Counted from the stretch's first letter, positions 36,526 through 47,100 are shown. The stretch is DNA of 64,000 nt from Marinobacter azerbaijanicus (GCF_030250645.1 NZ_JASSVS010000011.1:1-64000); one strand, 5' to 3'. A program made the numbers and translations. The notes: generated by a model not told the origin, from the letters alone.

Positions 36526-37455
36526 ATGAAATTCTTGAACACCCTCTCGACGGCTGTTGTAGTCAGCTCACTCTCGCTTGGCGCGACCCTGGCCCAGGCA
36601 GACTCGAAAGAGCCTATTGTCATTCCCACCCATAACTGGACCAGCCAAATCACCATGGCATACGTGATTGGCGGTATTTTTGAAAGCATTGGCAACAATG
36701 TTTCCTATGTGCCTGCTGACAGCCAGGCGGTCTACGAATCAATTCGTAACGGTGACGTCACAATTTCCCACGAAGTCTGGCAGTCCACTTTTGGCAAGTC
36801 CTTCAACAACGCCCTGGACGCCGGCGGCATCATTGATGTGGGCGCGCATGCCGCGGTCACCCAGGAAGAGTGGTGGTATCCGGCCTATGTCGGCGACCTA
36901 TGCCCCGGCCTGCCATCCTGGGAGGCACTGAACGAATGTGCTGACCTGTTTGCAACAGCCGGCAGTGGCGGCCAGGGCCGTTATCTGGATGGCCCCATGG
37001 ACTGGCATGGCCAGGAAACCCTGGAGCGCATCGAAGCCCTCGACATGAACTTTACCGCCAAGTTTGCCGGGTCTTCTGGCGCCCTCTGGGCTGAACTGGA
37101 ATCAGCGGCCAAAGACAACCGTGCCGTCGTCGTCTTCAACTGGTCACCTAACTTCACCGATGCCGGTGACGGGGGCAGCTTCGTTGAATTCCCCGCCTAT
37201 ACCGACGGCTGTAAGAAAGTGGATGGCGGTGATGGCAAGTGTGGCTCACCGCCAGCAGGCTGGCTGAAGAAGGCCGCGCATTATCAAATGCCGAAGAAAT
37301 GGCCCTCTGCCTACAAAATCTTTAACCAAATTTCCTTCACCAAAAGTGATATCGGCAACATGGCCGCTCTGGTTGATATCGATGGCATGAGCCACGAAGC
37401 AGCCGCGACCAAATGGCTGGCCGACAACGAAGCCACGTGGAAAAAATGGCTATAA
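36526..37455 (+). CDS. proX: Glycine betaine/proline ABC transporter substrate-binding protein
   Basis: This 309-residue periplasmic protein has a signal peptide (about 1-25, ending ATLAQA) and an OpuAC-type binding fold. Conserved tryptophans are visible in HNWTSQ, HEVWQSTF, EEWWYP and VFNWSPNF, fitting an aromatic cage for quaternary amines. Three genes with the usual order binding protein-ATPase-permease follow. The role is osmoprotectant uptake, or glycine betaine uptake as nutrient. Confidence 0.9.
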   Translation: MKFLNTLSTAVVVSSLSLGATLAQADSKEPIVIPTHNWTSQITMAYVIGGIFESIGNNVSYVPADSQAVYESIRNGDVTISHEVWQSTFGKSFNNALDAGGIIDVGAHAAVTQEEWWYPAYVGDLCPGLPSWEALNECADLFATAGSGGQGRYLDGPMDWHGQETLERIEALDMNFTAKFAGSSGALWAELESAAKDNRAVVVFNWSPNFTDAGDGGSFVEFPAYTDGCKKVDGGDGKCGSPPAGWLKKAAHYQMPKKWPSAYKIFNQISFTKSDIGNMAALVDIDGMSHEAAATKWLADNEATWKKWL

Positions 37456-37529
37456 GCCACCTCCCCCTGACCTGAGTGCGCTGCATTCAGGTCAGGCACG
37501 GGTCCCTTTTCTTTTTTAGGAATTCGATT

Positions 37530-38582
37530 ATGTCGACATCAACTCGGCCAGTCATCAAGTGCGAGTCTGTCTATAAAATTTTTGGTGACAACGCGGCGAA
37601 GATTCTGGAGAAGTCCGGCGGCAAAGTGGAAACCGCAGCATTACTGGACGCCGGATGCGTCATTGGCGTCAACAACGCTTCCTTTGAGGTGCATAAGGGA
37701 GAAATACTGGTGGTCATGGGCCTGTCAGGCTCTGGAAAATCCACCCTTTTGCGCTGCATCTCCCGCCTGATCGACACCACCGCGGGCGCTATATTCATTG
37801 ATGGTGAGGATCTGCTTGCCATGAATGACAGGGAACTCATCGACATCCGCCGGAACAAGATGGGCATGGTGTTTCAGAATTTCGCCCTGCTGCCGCACAA
37901 GACGGTCCTGGAAAACATTGCCTTACCCCTGCAGGTGAAAGGCATGAGCACCCGCGATAGCATGGACCGGGCGATTGACATGGTCAGCCTGGTGGAGCTC
38001 ACCGGTCGCGAAAACGACTTCCCGCGCCAGCTCTCCGGCGGTCAACAGCAGCGTGTCGGTATTGCCCGCTCACTGGCCGTAGAACCGGATATCTGGTTTC
38101 TCGATGAACCCTTCTCCGCCCTGGACCCGCTGATTCGCCGAGAAATGCAGGATGAGTTCCTGCGGTTACAGAGTGTACTGGGCAAGACCATCCTGTTCGT
38201 GACCCACGACTTCGATGAAGCACTGCGCCTTGCCGACCGCATCGCCATTATGAAAGACGGCGTTATCGAACAGATCGATACCCCCGCCAACATCGTGTTC
38301 AGCCCCGCTACGGAATACGTCGCCAGGTTTACCCGTGAAGTGCCTCGCGAGCGCGTGCTCTCCTGCCAGACCATCATGGGGAAATATGACGCCTCCGCGG
38401 AAATGAGCAACATCACCGTGTCTGCCGACGCCATTATCGAAACCGTGGCGGAACCGGTGCTAACCGAGCCGAAACCCGTGGCGGTGACCGACGCCGAAGG
38501 CCGGATCCTGGGCGTATTGGACAGCCGCATCATGATTGACGCCCTGTTTAGCGAGACACAGAGCGTGGCGGTTACTAACTGA
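37530..38582 (+). CDS. proV: Glycine betaine/proline ABC transporter ATP-binding protein
   Basis: This 350-residue ATPase is of the ProV/OpuAA type, with Walker A (GLSGSGKS), signature (LSGGQQQRVGIARSL), Walker B (IWFLDEPFSALDP) and switch His (VTHDFDEAL). The C-terminal part after about 275 is short, and only one CBS-like motif (AVTDAEGRILGVLDSR) is recognisable, whereas ProV usually has two CBS repeats for ionic-strength sensing. I chose the ATG at 37530 (MSTSTRPVIK), with AGGA upstream. Confidence 0.9.
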   Translation: MSTSTRPVIKCESVYKIFGDNAAKILEKSGGKVETAALLDAGCVIGVNNASFEVHKGEILVVMGLSGSGKSTLLRCISRLIDTTAGAIFIDGEDLLAMNDRELIDIRRNKMGMVFQNFALLPHKTVLENIALPLQVKGMSTRDSMDRAIDMVSLVELTGRENDFPRQLSGGQQQRVGIARSLAVEPDIWFLDEPFSALDPLIRREMQDEFLRLQSVLGKTILFVTHDFDEALRLADRIAIMKDGVIEQIDTPANIVFSPATEYVARFTREVPRERVLSCQTIMGKYDASAEMSNITVSADAIIETVAEPVLTEPKPVAVTDAEGRILGVLDSRIMIDALFSETQSVAVTN

Positions 38583-38599
38583 GTCGTGAGCCAGAGCTA

Positions 38600-40660
38600 A
38601 TGCACTATTTCAGAGAACATAAATGGATTCAGTTCGCCGCCCTGTTGGCGGTGTTCTATGCCCTGGTAATGGCCATCGATCCAGCCACGGGTGGTAACCT
38701 CTGGCGCCTGCAGGAGACTCCCTTCTGGCTGCTGCCTGACCTGATCAATGACGGCCTCAGGTTCGTCATCGATGACTTCTGGGTAGTCGATGTCTACGAC
38801 GCCGAGCTCGACCTGACCGAAGAATCGACCCTGATGAAAGAGTTTACCCGCACCCTCTCCGGCGCGGTTCTCTTCAGCATCAATCTGATCCGTGAACTTC
38901 TGTTAGGGGGCGTCAAAACCGTTGTCGCCTTTACCAGCTGGGACTTCATCAGTGCCAACGAGTGGGCCCGCATCCCCGCACTGCCCTGGCCGGCCGTCGC
39001 CGCTGGCGCATTCCTGACAGGCCACTATCTTGGCGGCCGTAACCTGGCCCTTCTGGCCGGTGCCAGCACCATCTACATTGCGCTGTTTGGTCAGTGGACA
39101 CCCGCCATGCAGACCCTGTCCTTTGTGCTGGTGACGGTGCCCCTGTCGCTTTTCCTGGGGCTCGCCCTGGGGACCATTGCCTACAAGAACAAAACCTTCG
39201 AGGCCATCCTGGCGCCGTTGTTGAACGTGGCCCAGTCCATGCCGCACTTTTCTTACCTGATTCCAGTGGTGGTCTTCTTTGGCATTGGTGACCATGCCGG
39301 CGCCATTTCAACAGTGATTTTTGCCACCCCCCCGATGATTCGCCTGACCATCCTCGGTCTCAAGAAAGTTTCACCCGAGGTGCTGGAGGCGGGCATGATG
39401 AGTGGCTGCAATGCGCGCCAGCTAATGTTCAAGGTGCTCATCCCCTCGGCCCGTCATGACATTCTGATCGGCGTCAACCAGGTCATCATGCAGTGTCTGG
39501 CCATGGCTGTCATCGCCTCCTTTATCGGCGCCAGGGGGCTGGGCTACGAACTGCTGGTGGCATTGAACTCGCTCCAGATAGGCCGGGCCCTCGAACTCGG
39601 TGTGTCCATCGTCCTGATTGCCGTGGTTCTCGACCGGTTATCCCTGGCCTGGGCCCATAAACAGACCGATTACCTTGCTGACCGGCCGTTTCATGTCCGT
39701 CACAGGCATTCCCTGTGCTTCCTGGGGATTTTGATCGGCACGTCTGTTGCCGCCTACCTGGCGTCGATGGTTTTCCCCGACAAGGCTAACTACCTCTACT
39801 TCATTCATGAATCACAGGGATTGAGTACCGAGAGCTTCTGGGACCGTATCGTCGACTGGCTCGTCACCCACACGTACGACAGCGTGCAAAGCTTCAACTT
39901 CTTCATGACCACCTCAGTGCTGATGCCCATGAAAGCGGCTTTTCTGGCGATGCCGGTCGCGGCGACCCTGTTCCTGGTCGCAGGCACCGGTTACATCGTC
40001 GGCGGTCTGCGTTCCGCCCTGATCGTGACCGCTTTCATTGCCTTTATCGCGTTGACCCCCTGGTGGGACCGAGCCCTCATTACCGCCTACATGACCAGCT
40101 TCGCGGTCATCATTGCCGTGACTATCGGTTGCAGTGTCGGCATCCTGTGCTCACGCAGCCCACGGGCCACCAAGGTTATCCTACTGGTTTGCGACACCTT
40201 GCAGACATTCCCATCTTTCGTCTACCTGATCCCCGTTATCATGCTGTTTGGGGTGAGTGACCTGTCCGTGCTGATCGCGGTAATCGTCTACGCCACGATT
40301 CCGGCCACCCGCTACACCGTGGAAGGGTTGAGCAACGTGCCTCAGACCCTGCAGGAAGCAGGCTCCATGTCAGGGGTTAACCTCCTGCAGCGTCTATTGA
40401 AAATTGAACTGCCGCTGGCCTTCCCCCACATCATGTTGGGCATCAACCAGACCGTCATCTTCTCTTTGTTCATGATTATCATCGGTGCCTTTATCGGTAC
40501 CGACGACCTGGGCCAGCTCATCATGCAATCCCTGTCTCAAGCCAACGGTATGGGCCAGGGCATAGTGCTCGGTTTGTGCGTCGCATTTATCGGTCTCGCC
40601 GTGGACCATTTGATCCATACCTGGGCGGAAAAACGAAAGGAAGCGTTGGGGATCAATTGA
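38600..40660 (+). CDS. proW: Double-length glycine betaine/proline ABC permease
   Basis: The 686-residue permease carries two complete BPD_transp_1 units in one chain. The first has its EAA loop in LEAGMMSGCNARQLMFKVLIP, the second in LQEAGSMSGVNLLQRLLKIELP. The usual ProW has one such unit and works as a homodimer, so this fusion gives a pre-formed pseudo-dimer. Twelve or more membrane helices are present, including a hydrophobic N-terminal stretch at about 11-26. It ends the proXVW operon. Confidence 0.9.
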   Translation: MHYFREHKWIQFAALLAVFYALVMAIDPATGGNLWRLQETPFWLLPDLINDGLRFVIDDFWVVDVYDAELDLTEESTLMKEFTRTLSGAVLFSINLIRELLLGGVKTVVAFTSWDFISANEWARIPALPWPAVAAGAFLTGHYLGGRNLALLAGASTIYIALFGQWTPAMQTLSFVLVTVPLSLFLGLALGTIAYKNKTFEAILAPLLNVAQSMPHFSYLIPVVVFFGIGDHAGAISTVIFATPPMIRLTILGLKKVSPEVLEAGMMSGCNARQLMFKVLIPSARHDILIGVNQVIMQCLAMAVIASFIGARGLGYELLVALNSLQIGRALELGVSIVLIAVVLDRLSLAWAHKQTDYLADRPFHVRHRHSLCFLGILIGTSVAAYLASMVFPDKANYLYFIHESQGLSTESFWDRIVDWLVTHTYDSVQSFNFFMTTSVLMPMKAAFLAMPVAATLFLVAGTGYIVGGLRSALIVTAFIAFIALTPWWDRALITAYMTSFAVIIAVTIGCSVGILCSRSPRATKVILLVCDTLQTFPSFVYLIPVIMLFGVSDLSVLIAVIVYATIPATRYTVEGLSNVPQTLQEAGSMSGVNLLQRLLKIELPLAFPHIMLGINQTVIFSLFMIIIGAFIGTDDLGQLIMQSLSQANGMGQGIVLGLCVAFIGLAVDHLIHTWAEKRKEALGIN

Positions 40661-40677
40661 TCGGCCTGGGCATGGTT

Positions 40678-41519
40678 TTAGCGCCCGATATGCTGTCGCA
40701 AACCATGAAATTTGCGTCGATAATGCGTTGGAGTCATGCCCACCCGCTTAAGGAACTTGCGACCGAAAAACCCGGCATCCTGGTAACCCACAGCCTCCGC
40801 CACCGCGTCGATTGGCAGGTCCGACGCTTCCAGCATCTGTTTTGCCTCTTCCAGCCGCAAGGTCAGCACATAGTCAATCGGTGTCATTCCGGTGGCCTGT
40901 TTGAAGCGGCGTTTGAAGGAGCGCTCGCTCAGCCCGCTCAACGCCATCATCTGGGTGACCGGTGACGGCTGGTCATAGTGTTCTGCGACCCACACCTGGC
41001 ATCGGGCGATCACCGCGTCATCGACCTGACGGGTGCAGGACAGAACCGCGTAGGGCTGCTGACCGATCTCGTGCCAGTCGATCAGGTGAACCTTTGCCAC
41101 ACGGATTGCCTCTTCCATGGTGCAGAACCGGGCGATGATGTACAGCCCCAGGTGCAGGCGGCGGCAATCGTTCCGCCGTTGTCCCAATAGCGTTTCAACC
41201 ACTCGATTTCTGTCGCTAGCCCCTCGGCGAACCGGCTGTCAGGAGCGACGGCGATTTCCAGGATGCAGATGGCATCGGGATGATACTCGGGGCTCAATTG
41301 CCGATGGGGTTTGACCCAGCCACCATTGGCAACCTCCATGGCCTCTCCGCTTGCGGACACGATGGTGGGTTTGATCAGGGGGTGGCCGGGTTTTCCGCCG
41401 GTGAGCAATGCCCAGTCCCTGCCAGCGGAACAGAGCAGATCGTTCATGCCATAGACGGTGGACGAGGTGGTCTGGCCAAGGGCCAGGATGGCGATTTCCA
41501 ATGGCTGGCATTGTGTCAT
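40678..41519 (-). pseudogene. GlxA-type AraC regulator with a frameshift
   Basis: The coding region is split across two frames. From 41519 the first frame encodes a DJ-1/PfpI-like domain (LEIAILALGQTTSS ... WLKRYWDNGGTIAAACT) and then runs out of frame to a stop at 41082. The second frame resumes the domain at LYIIARFCTMEEA, followed by a C-terminal AraC HTH (LSGLSERSFKRRFKQATGM and AVGYQDAGFFGRKF). The junction is at a G-run read on the minus strand at 41146-41149, where adding one G restores one continuous protein of about 280 residues. This could be a real inactivating deletion or a sequencing error. It flanks the proXVW operon; GATR/GbdR-type GlxA proteins often regulate glycine betaine or carnitine genes, which would fit. 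Confidence 0.75.
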
Positions 41520-41603
41520 GGCGACATTCTCCGGTCAGGTCATGATGTGCCGGGGCTTTACTGATAGGCCTATTAAATATCTTAGCGCGCCGGGACGGTT
41601 TGA

Positions 41604-42527
41604 GAGACCATTGCCGGACACGCTGGCCTGGACGAGCGTTATGTCCGCGAATGGCTAGCAGTCATGACCACCGCACGAATCACCCATTACGACCCAAAAA
41701 CCCGTTTCTATTCCCTGCCGGAGGCGCACGCAGCCTGCCTGACCCGTGCCGCGGTCCCTAACAATATCGCAGTGAATGCCCAGTTCGTTCCGCTCATCGC
41801 GAAGATGGAGGATGCGCTAGTGGGCTGCTTCCAGAACGGCGGGGGCCTGCCCTACCACGCCTACCCATGCTTCCACCAGGTCATGAGCGAGGACAGCGCC
41901 CAGACCGTGGTCGCGGCATTGCAGGATCACATTCTGCCGCTGATGCCTGAACTGACCACGCGACTGGAACAGGGCATTGATGTGCTGGATGCGGGGTGCG
42001 GTGCCGGGCGGGCCTTGCTGGCACTGGCCCGGGCCTATCCGCGCAGTCGTTTTGTGGGGTACGACCTGTGCCCTGAGGCCTTTGCCAGAACCGTTCGCGA
42101 AGCGGCTCAGTTGGGAGTCAGCAATCTGACGTTCGAGGCGCGGGATCTTCGCGATTTCTGCGAGCCCGGGCGCTACGACCTGATCACCAGCTTTGACGCC
42201 GTCCACGATCAGCCGGATCCGCAGGCCTTGTTGGCAGGCATCGCAGAGGCACTCAAACCGGGCGGTGTCTATCTCATGCAGGACATTGCCGGCTCCAGCT
42301 ACCTGGAAAACAACCTCGCGCATCCATTGGGCCCGTTGCTCTATACCATCTCCTGCGCACACTGCACGCCGGTTTCCCTGGCGCAGGGTGGGCCCGGCCT
42401 GGGAACAATGTGGGGGGAGGAGCTGGCCACGGCCATGTTGCGAGAGGCGGGTTTCGACAACATCGATTGTCACCGCCTGGAGCACGATCCGTTCAATGTG
42501 TACTTCATCGCGCAGACCACACACTGA
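41604..42527 (+). pseudogene. Class I methyltransferase missing its N-terminal segment
   Basis: An open frame from the ATG at 41664 encodes 287 residues with a SAM-binding loop (VLDAGCGAGRALLALA) and a family resembling Rv2258c-type proteins, in which a winged-helix region precedes the methyltransferase. In frame upstream, 41604-41663 still encodes the conserved winged-helix end AGLDERYVREWLA. It has no start codon, and a TGA at 41601-41603 closes the frame. The first 40 or so residues of the family are therefore absent. Translation from 41664 would give a protein without its dimerisation/HTH helices. I regard it as a truncated gene, probably non-functional, but a restarted methyltransferase cannot be excluded. 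Confidence 0.6.
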
Positions 42528-42541
42528 GAAGGCCTGAAACC

Positions 42542-43330
42542 ATGAAAAAGTTGCTTATTGCCACCTATGCCATGGCGTCCTATGCCGTCGGCATGGGGGC
42601 GCTTTGCTACCTGATGCTATTCCTGCAGAACCTGTGGGTACCGAAAACTGTCGATTCGGGCGCGACGCCCGTATTGGAAGTCGCCCTGTTGGCCAATTTG
42701 GTCAGCCTCATCATCTACCTGACGCTGCATTCCGTGATGGCCCGGCCCTGGTTCAAGAACTGGTGGACGCGATGCGTACCGCCCGCCCTGGAACGAAGTA
42801 CCTATATCCTGATTTCCGGCACCACCTTGTTCTTGCTGATCCTGCTCTGGCAGCCGCTGACCGTGACGGTCTGGGAGACTGACAGTGCGATCGCGAAAGG
42901 GGCAATTTACGCCCTCTATGCACTTGGCTGGCTGATCATGGTCAGCGCGACGTTCCAGATCGACCATTTTTCCTTCTTCGGCCTGCGCCAGGCCTGGAAC
43001 TGGATGATGCGTCGAGCACCCGGGCCGACGACATTCACGGCACGCTACCTGTACGGCGTCACACGCCACCCGATCAGCCTGGGCTGGCTGGTGGTGTTCT
43101 GGTCGACGCCACACATGACCCTGGGACATCTGCTGATGGCACTGGTCTGCTCGGTCTACATCTTCATTGTCACGCCCATTGAAGAAGCTGATCTGATCCG
43201 GGAGCTGGGCGATTCCTATGTTGCCTATCGAAAACGGGTACCGGCTTTTATTCCTTTGCCACGGGGCTCAGGTGCTGGTCGCGTCAAAACACCCACGTCT
43301 TATCGCAACAAGCAGGGGTCATCGGCATGA
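42542..43330 (+). CDS. mddA: MddA-like methanethiol S-methyltransferase
   Basis: This 262-residue integral membrane protein has about five to six helices and belongs to the NnrU/isoprenylcysteine methyltransferase-like superfamily. Conserved features are TLHSVMARPWFK, the region LRQAWNWMM, and the C-terminal YLYGVTRHPISLGWLVVFW and ELGDSYVAYRKRVPAFIPL. MddA converts methanethiol to dimethyl sulfide, and H2S to methanethiol, using SAM. The start at 42542 (MKKLLIATYA) lies 14 bases after the truncated methyltransferase. The specific activity is inferred from overall resemblance. Confidence 0.75.
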   Translation: MKKLLIATYAMASYAVGMGALCYLMLFLQNLWVPKTVDSGATPVLEVALLANLVSLIIYLTLHSVMARPWFKNWWTRCVPPALERSTYILISGTTLFLLILLWQPLTVTVWETDSAIAKGAIYALYALGWLIMVSATFQIDHFSFFGLRQAWNWMMRRAPGPTTFTARYLYGVTRHPISLGWLVVFWSTPHMTLGHLLMALVCSVYIFIVTPIEEADLIRELGDSYVAYRKRVPAFIPLPRGSGAGRVKTPTSYRNKQGSSA

Positions 43331-43590
43331 CCAACTGTCTGGTTCGGTCCGGGTGTTGCCAGTCATTGGCGATTTCCATGGGCGAGGGAACACACCTGCT
43401 CCCGCCTGATGCAGGTCTGCTGGGGTTCTGTATTGGCGGAGAGAGAGGGATTATTCGGGCCTTCGGCCCTCACCCCTTCGGGGCCGTCGTCGCTTTGCTC
43501 CGACGTTCCTCAGCCTGCTTTGCAGGCTTCGGTCGAACCCGCGAGGGTTCTTCTTACCCTGCCAATCGGCCAATAAAAAACCCCAGCGGT
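43331..43590 (-). repeat. rtT-like tail region downstream of tRNA-Ser
   Basis: Read from tRNA-Ser on the minus strand, this 260-bp region contains several small hairpins (GGGCC-TTC-GGCCC, CCCC-TT-CGGGG, GCCTGC-TTT-GCAGGC). At 43419-43452 it holds an imperfect direct copy of 43591-43624, with 32 of 34 identical bases at exactly 172 bp. The copied part includes the final 19 nt of the tRNA-Ser gene with its CCA. This layout is like the E. coli tyrT rtT repeats, where a unit of about 178 bp begins with the tRNA 3' end. I see no protein gene here; the open frames across it are not convincing. Confidence 0.65.
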
Positions 43591-43601
43591 GCTGGGGTTT
43601 T
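43575..43601 (-). terminator. Rho-independent terminator for tRNA-Ser
   Basis: A GC-rich hairpin with stem CCCCAGC/GCTGGGG is followed on the minus strand by six Ts. It starts a few bases after the tRNA-Ser 3' end and also has a short T-run on the plus strand. Confidence 0.85.
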
Positions 43602-43605
43602 GTAT

Positions 43606-43696
43606 TGGCGGAGAGGGAGGGATTCGAACCCTCGAAACGCTATTAACGTTTACACACTTTCCAGGCGTGCGCCTTCAGCCACTCGGCCACCTCTCC
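43606..43696 (-). tRNA. tRNA-Ser (GGA)
   Basis: The 91-nt minus-strand sequence has a long variable arm typical of serine tRNAs, an acceptor stem GGAGAGG/CCTCTCC, and an anticodon loop CTGGAAA (anticodon GGA). CCA is encoded. Confidence 0.95.
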
Positions 43697-43834
43697 AATA
43701 CTCTTTAAATAAACCGTTCCAAATCAGCAACGTCGTCGCTCATTTGAGGGCGCAAACTCTAATGGTTTTATGCCGGTTTGGCAACTCCAATTTTTAAATC
43801 GTTTGGCCAGCGGCTCGCCAATCCCATGAGTTGA

Positions 43835-44041
43835 CTACCGATTGAACAGATTCAGTATGATCGTTAGCACAATGCTGATTAGGATCATCGAGGTTATGGG
43901 TATGAACAGCTGGCTTTTGTCAGAGCGAACGTTGATGTCCCCGGGGAGTTTGCCAAACCAGTGGAACAGCCACGGTGCGAAGTGGACCAGCAGGCCCAGG
44001 GTCACCAGTGCAACACCTGCAATAATCAACCAGCGTGACAT
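43835..44041 (-). CDS. DUF2905 small membrane protein
   Basis: This 68-residue inner-membrane protein has two hydrophobic helices separated by a GKLPGDI-type turn, characteristic of DUF2905. I chose the start at 44041 (MSRWLIIAG) because the family begins this way; the 12 codons upstream lack a ribosome site. The family's function is unknown. It is divergent from the acyl-CoA carboxylase gene. Confidence 0.8.
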   Translation of the reverse strand: MSRWLIIAGVALVTLGLLVHFAPWLFHWFGKLPGDINVRSDKSQLFIPITSMILISIVLTIILNLFNR

Positions 44042-44187
44042 AGAGGCCCCATGTTCAGAAATGAATCGTTTTAGCAATCAATCCGGCTAATGTTCGGCGA
44101 TAAGTAAAGATCACTTCAACCCCCGGCGCGGCCGGTCTAGGCTATTGTATTGCTTCATACACCATTTCAAGAGGATACCCTGGCCCC

Positions 44188-47100
44188 ATGCCCTTTCAGC
44201 GCCTGTTGATTGCCAATCGTGGTGAAATTGCTGTCCGTGTTGCGCGCGCAGCAGCCGAGCTGGACATACCCACCGTTGCAGTATACGCCCGGGATGACAG
44301 CCAGTCGCTGCACCTGCGAAAGGCTGATGTTGCGGTAGCCCTGGACGGAACCGGGCCGGCCGCTTATCTCAATGGCGAGCGACTGATCCGCATTGCACAG
44401 GAATATGGCTGTGATGCCATTCATCCGGGCTACGGTTTCCTCAGTGAAAGTGCAGGCTTCGCAAGGCTGTGTGAGGCGGCTGGAATCTTCTTTATCGGCC
44501 CCTCACCGGCGGTGCTGGATGTCTTTGGCGACAAGGCCAGTGCCCGGCAGCTGGCAAAGAAGCATGGGGTGCCGCTGATTCACGGCACCAATGAGGCCAC
44601 CAGTCTGGAGTCCGCCAAGGCCTTTATGGAGTCACTGGGAGAAGGTGGTGCCGTTATGCTCAAGGCCATTGCCGGAGGTGGCGGCCGGGGCATGAGGCCG
44701 GTCCATTCACTGGAAGCCCTGGAGTCCGCCTTTCATCGCTGCCAGTCCGAAGCCGCCACCGCGTTTGGCAACGGTGACCTGTATATCGAGGAGTTGATTC
44801 CCGAAGCCCGGCACATCGAGGTTCAGATTATTGGAGACGGCAAGGAAGTCTCCCATCTCTGGGAGCGGGACTGCACCCTGCAAAGGCGAAACCAGAAGAT
44901 AATGGAAGTGGCGCCGGCACCGGGGCTGGAGCCGGAACTGCGAGAACAGTTACTGGCTGATGCAGACATGCTTTCCCGCGCAGTCGGATATCGCGGACTG
45001 TGTACCATTGAGTTCCTGGTGGATGCCCGGTCCGGTCATTACGTGTTCCTGGAAGCGAACCCCCGCGTACAGGTCGAGCACACGATAACGGAAGCCATCA
45101 CCGGGCTGGACCTGGTGCAGCTTCAGATACGGGTTGCCGCCGGCATGACCCTGACCGAACTGGGGCTGGACAGGCCGCCGGTGCCAAGGGGCCAGGCCGT
45201 TCAGCTCCGGATCAACATGGAGACCATGGATCAGGAAGGCAATGCGAGGCCGGCCGGTGGGGAGATTACAGCCTATGAACCACCGACCGGGCCGGGGATA
45301 CGGGTCGACGGATATGGTTATAGCGGTTACAGCACCAGCCCGGCCTACGATTCCCTGCTGGCAAAACTCGTTGTTTCTTCCGAGGGCGACTACCCCGCCC
45401 TACTCCGCCGCGCCTATCGCGCCCTGTGCGAGTTCCGGCTCGAGGGTGTTGCCAGCAACATCGGCTTTCTTCAGAACCTGCTCCAGCACAGACTGGTTCA
45501 ATCCAACGACGTCTCCACCGGTTTTATCGACACCCATGCGGCGGAGCTCATGCCGGGCGATGCGACTCCCCATCCAAGCCTGTATTTCAGTAGCGCCCAC
45601 ACAACCGCGACTGGCCCAACGGTTGCTGCCGCGGCGCCTGAAGGTTCCGAGCCGGTTCTTTCTCCGGCCCAGGGCGTGGTCGTCCGCATTGATGTGGAGC
45701 CCGGCCAGATCGTGGCGGAGGGGCAACCGGTTGCAGTACTGGAAGCGATGAAAATGGAGTTCGTGATCAGGGCCGGACAGAGTGGGCGCGTGGTTGCTCT
45801 CGCTGTCGGAACTGGAGAGCCGGTTTACGAAGACCACCCCCTGATGTTCATTGAACCCGAAGAGGTGTCTGCAGTGGATGTCTCCACAGAGGAATCGGTC
45901 GACATTGAACACATCCGTGCGGATCTGCAGCAGGTGCTTTCCCTTCACCAACAGCTGACCGACGAAAAACGGCCCGAGGCAGTGGCAAAGCGCCGTAAAA
46001 CCGGCCAGAGAACGGCCCGGGAGAATCTGGCAGACCTGGTGGATGAAGGAAGCTTCATGGAATACGGCGCCCTTGCCCTGGCCGCCCAGCGTACCCGTCG
46101 CACCCCTGAAGAGCTCCAGACCCTGAGCCCGGCGGATGGTCTGGTCGCCGGCATCGGTACGGTCAACGCCGGGCTGTTTGGCCCGCAGGCCGCCCGCTGC
46201 ATGGCCATGAGCTATGACTACACCGTCTTCGCCGGCACCCAGGGGGTCATGAACCACAAGAAAACCGACCGTATGCTGGAACTGGCGGAGAGGCAGCGGC
46301 TGCCCCTTGTCTTCTACACAGAAGGCGGTGGTGGCCGGCCGGGCGATGTGGACTGGGTTGGCGTGGCAGGCCTGGACTGCACCACTTTCATGCGCATGGC
46401 GCGGCTCAGCGGTAACGTACCAATCATTGGTATAGCCTCTGGCCGCTGTTTTGCCGGCAATGCGGCCCTGCTTGGCTGTTGCGATGTGATTATCGCCACC
46501 GAGAATGCCACGATCGGCATGGCCGGCCCCGCCATGATTGAAGGCGGGGGGCTGGGCCGCTTCATGCCCGAAGAAGTCGGCCCGGTGTCCACCCAGAGCC
46601 GCAATGGCGTGGTTGATATCGTCGCCAGAGACGAGGCAGAGGCCACCCGGTTGGCCAAACAGTACCTGTCCTGTTTTCAGGATGACCTGGCCGCCGGAGA
46701 GACCGAAGACCAGCGCGAACTGCGCCACCTGATTCCGGAAAACCGGCTGCGGGTGTACGACATCCGCAAGGTAATCGAGAGCCTCGTCGACCGCAATTCC
46801 GTGATCGAGCTGCGCAGGCACTTCGCACCGGGAATGGTCACTGCCCTGGTGCGGATCCAGGGCAAGGCCTTCGGGCTGATTGCCAATAACCCCATGCACC
46901 TGGGGGGCGCCATTGACGCAGTGGCGGCAGATAAAGCCGCCCGCTTCATGCAACTGTGCGATGCCCATGGTCTGCCGTTGCTCTCCCTGTGTGACACACC
47001 GGGCTTCATGGTTGGCCCCGATGCGGAGAAACAGGCCACGGTACGCCACGTGTCGCGGATGTTCGTTACGGCCGCCAGCATGACTGTCCCCTTCTTTACG

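Noticed and set aside
43327..43797. 156-codon frame across the tRNA-Ser region
   Set aside because: It runs through the tRNA gene and its terminator and has no protein similarity.
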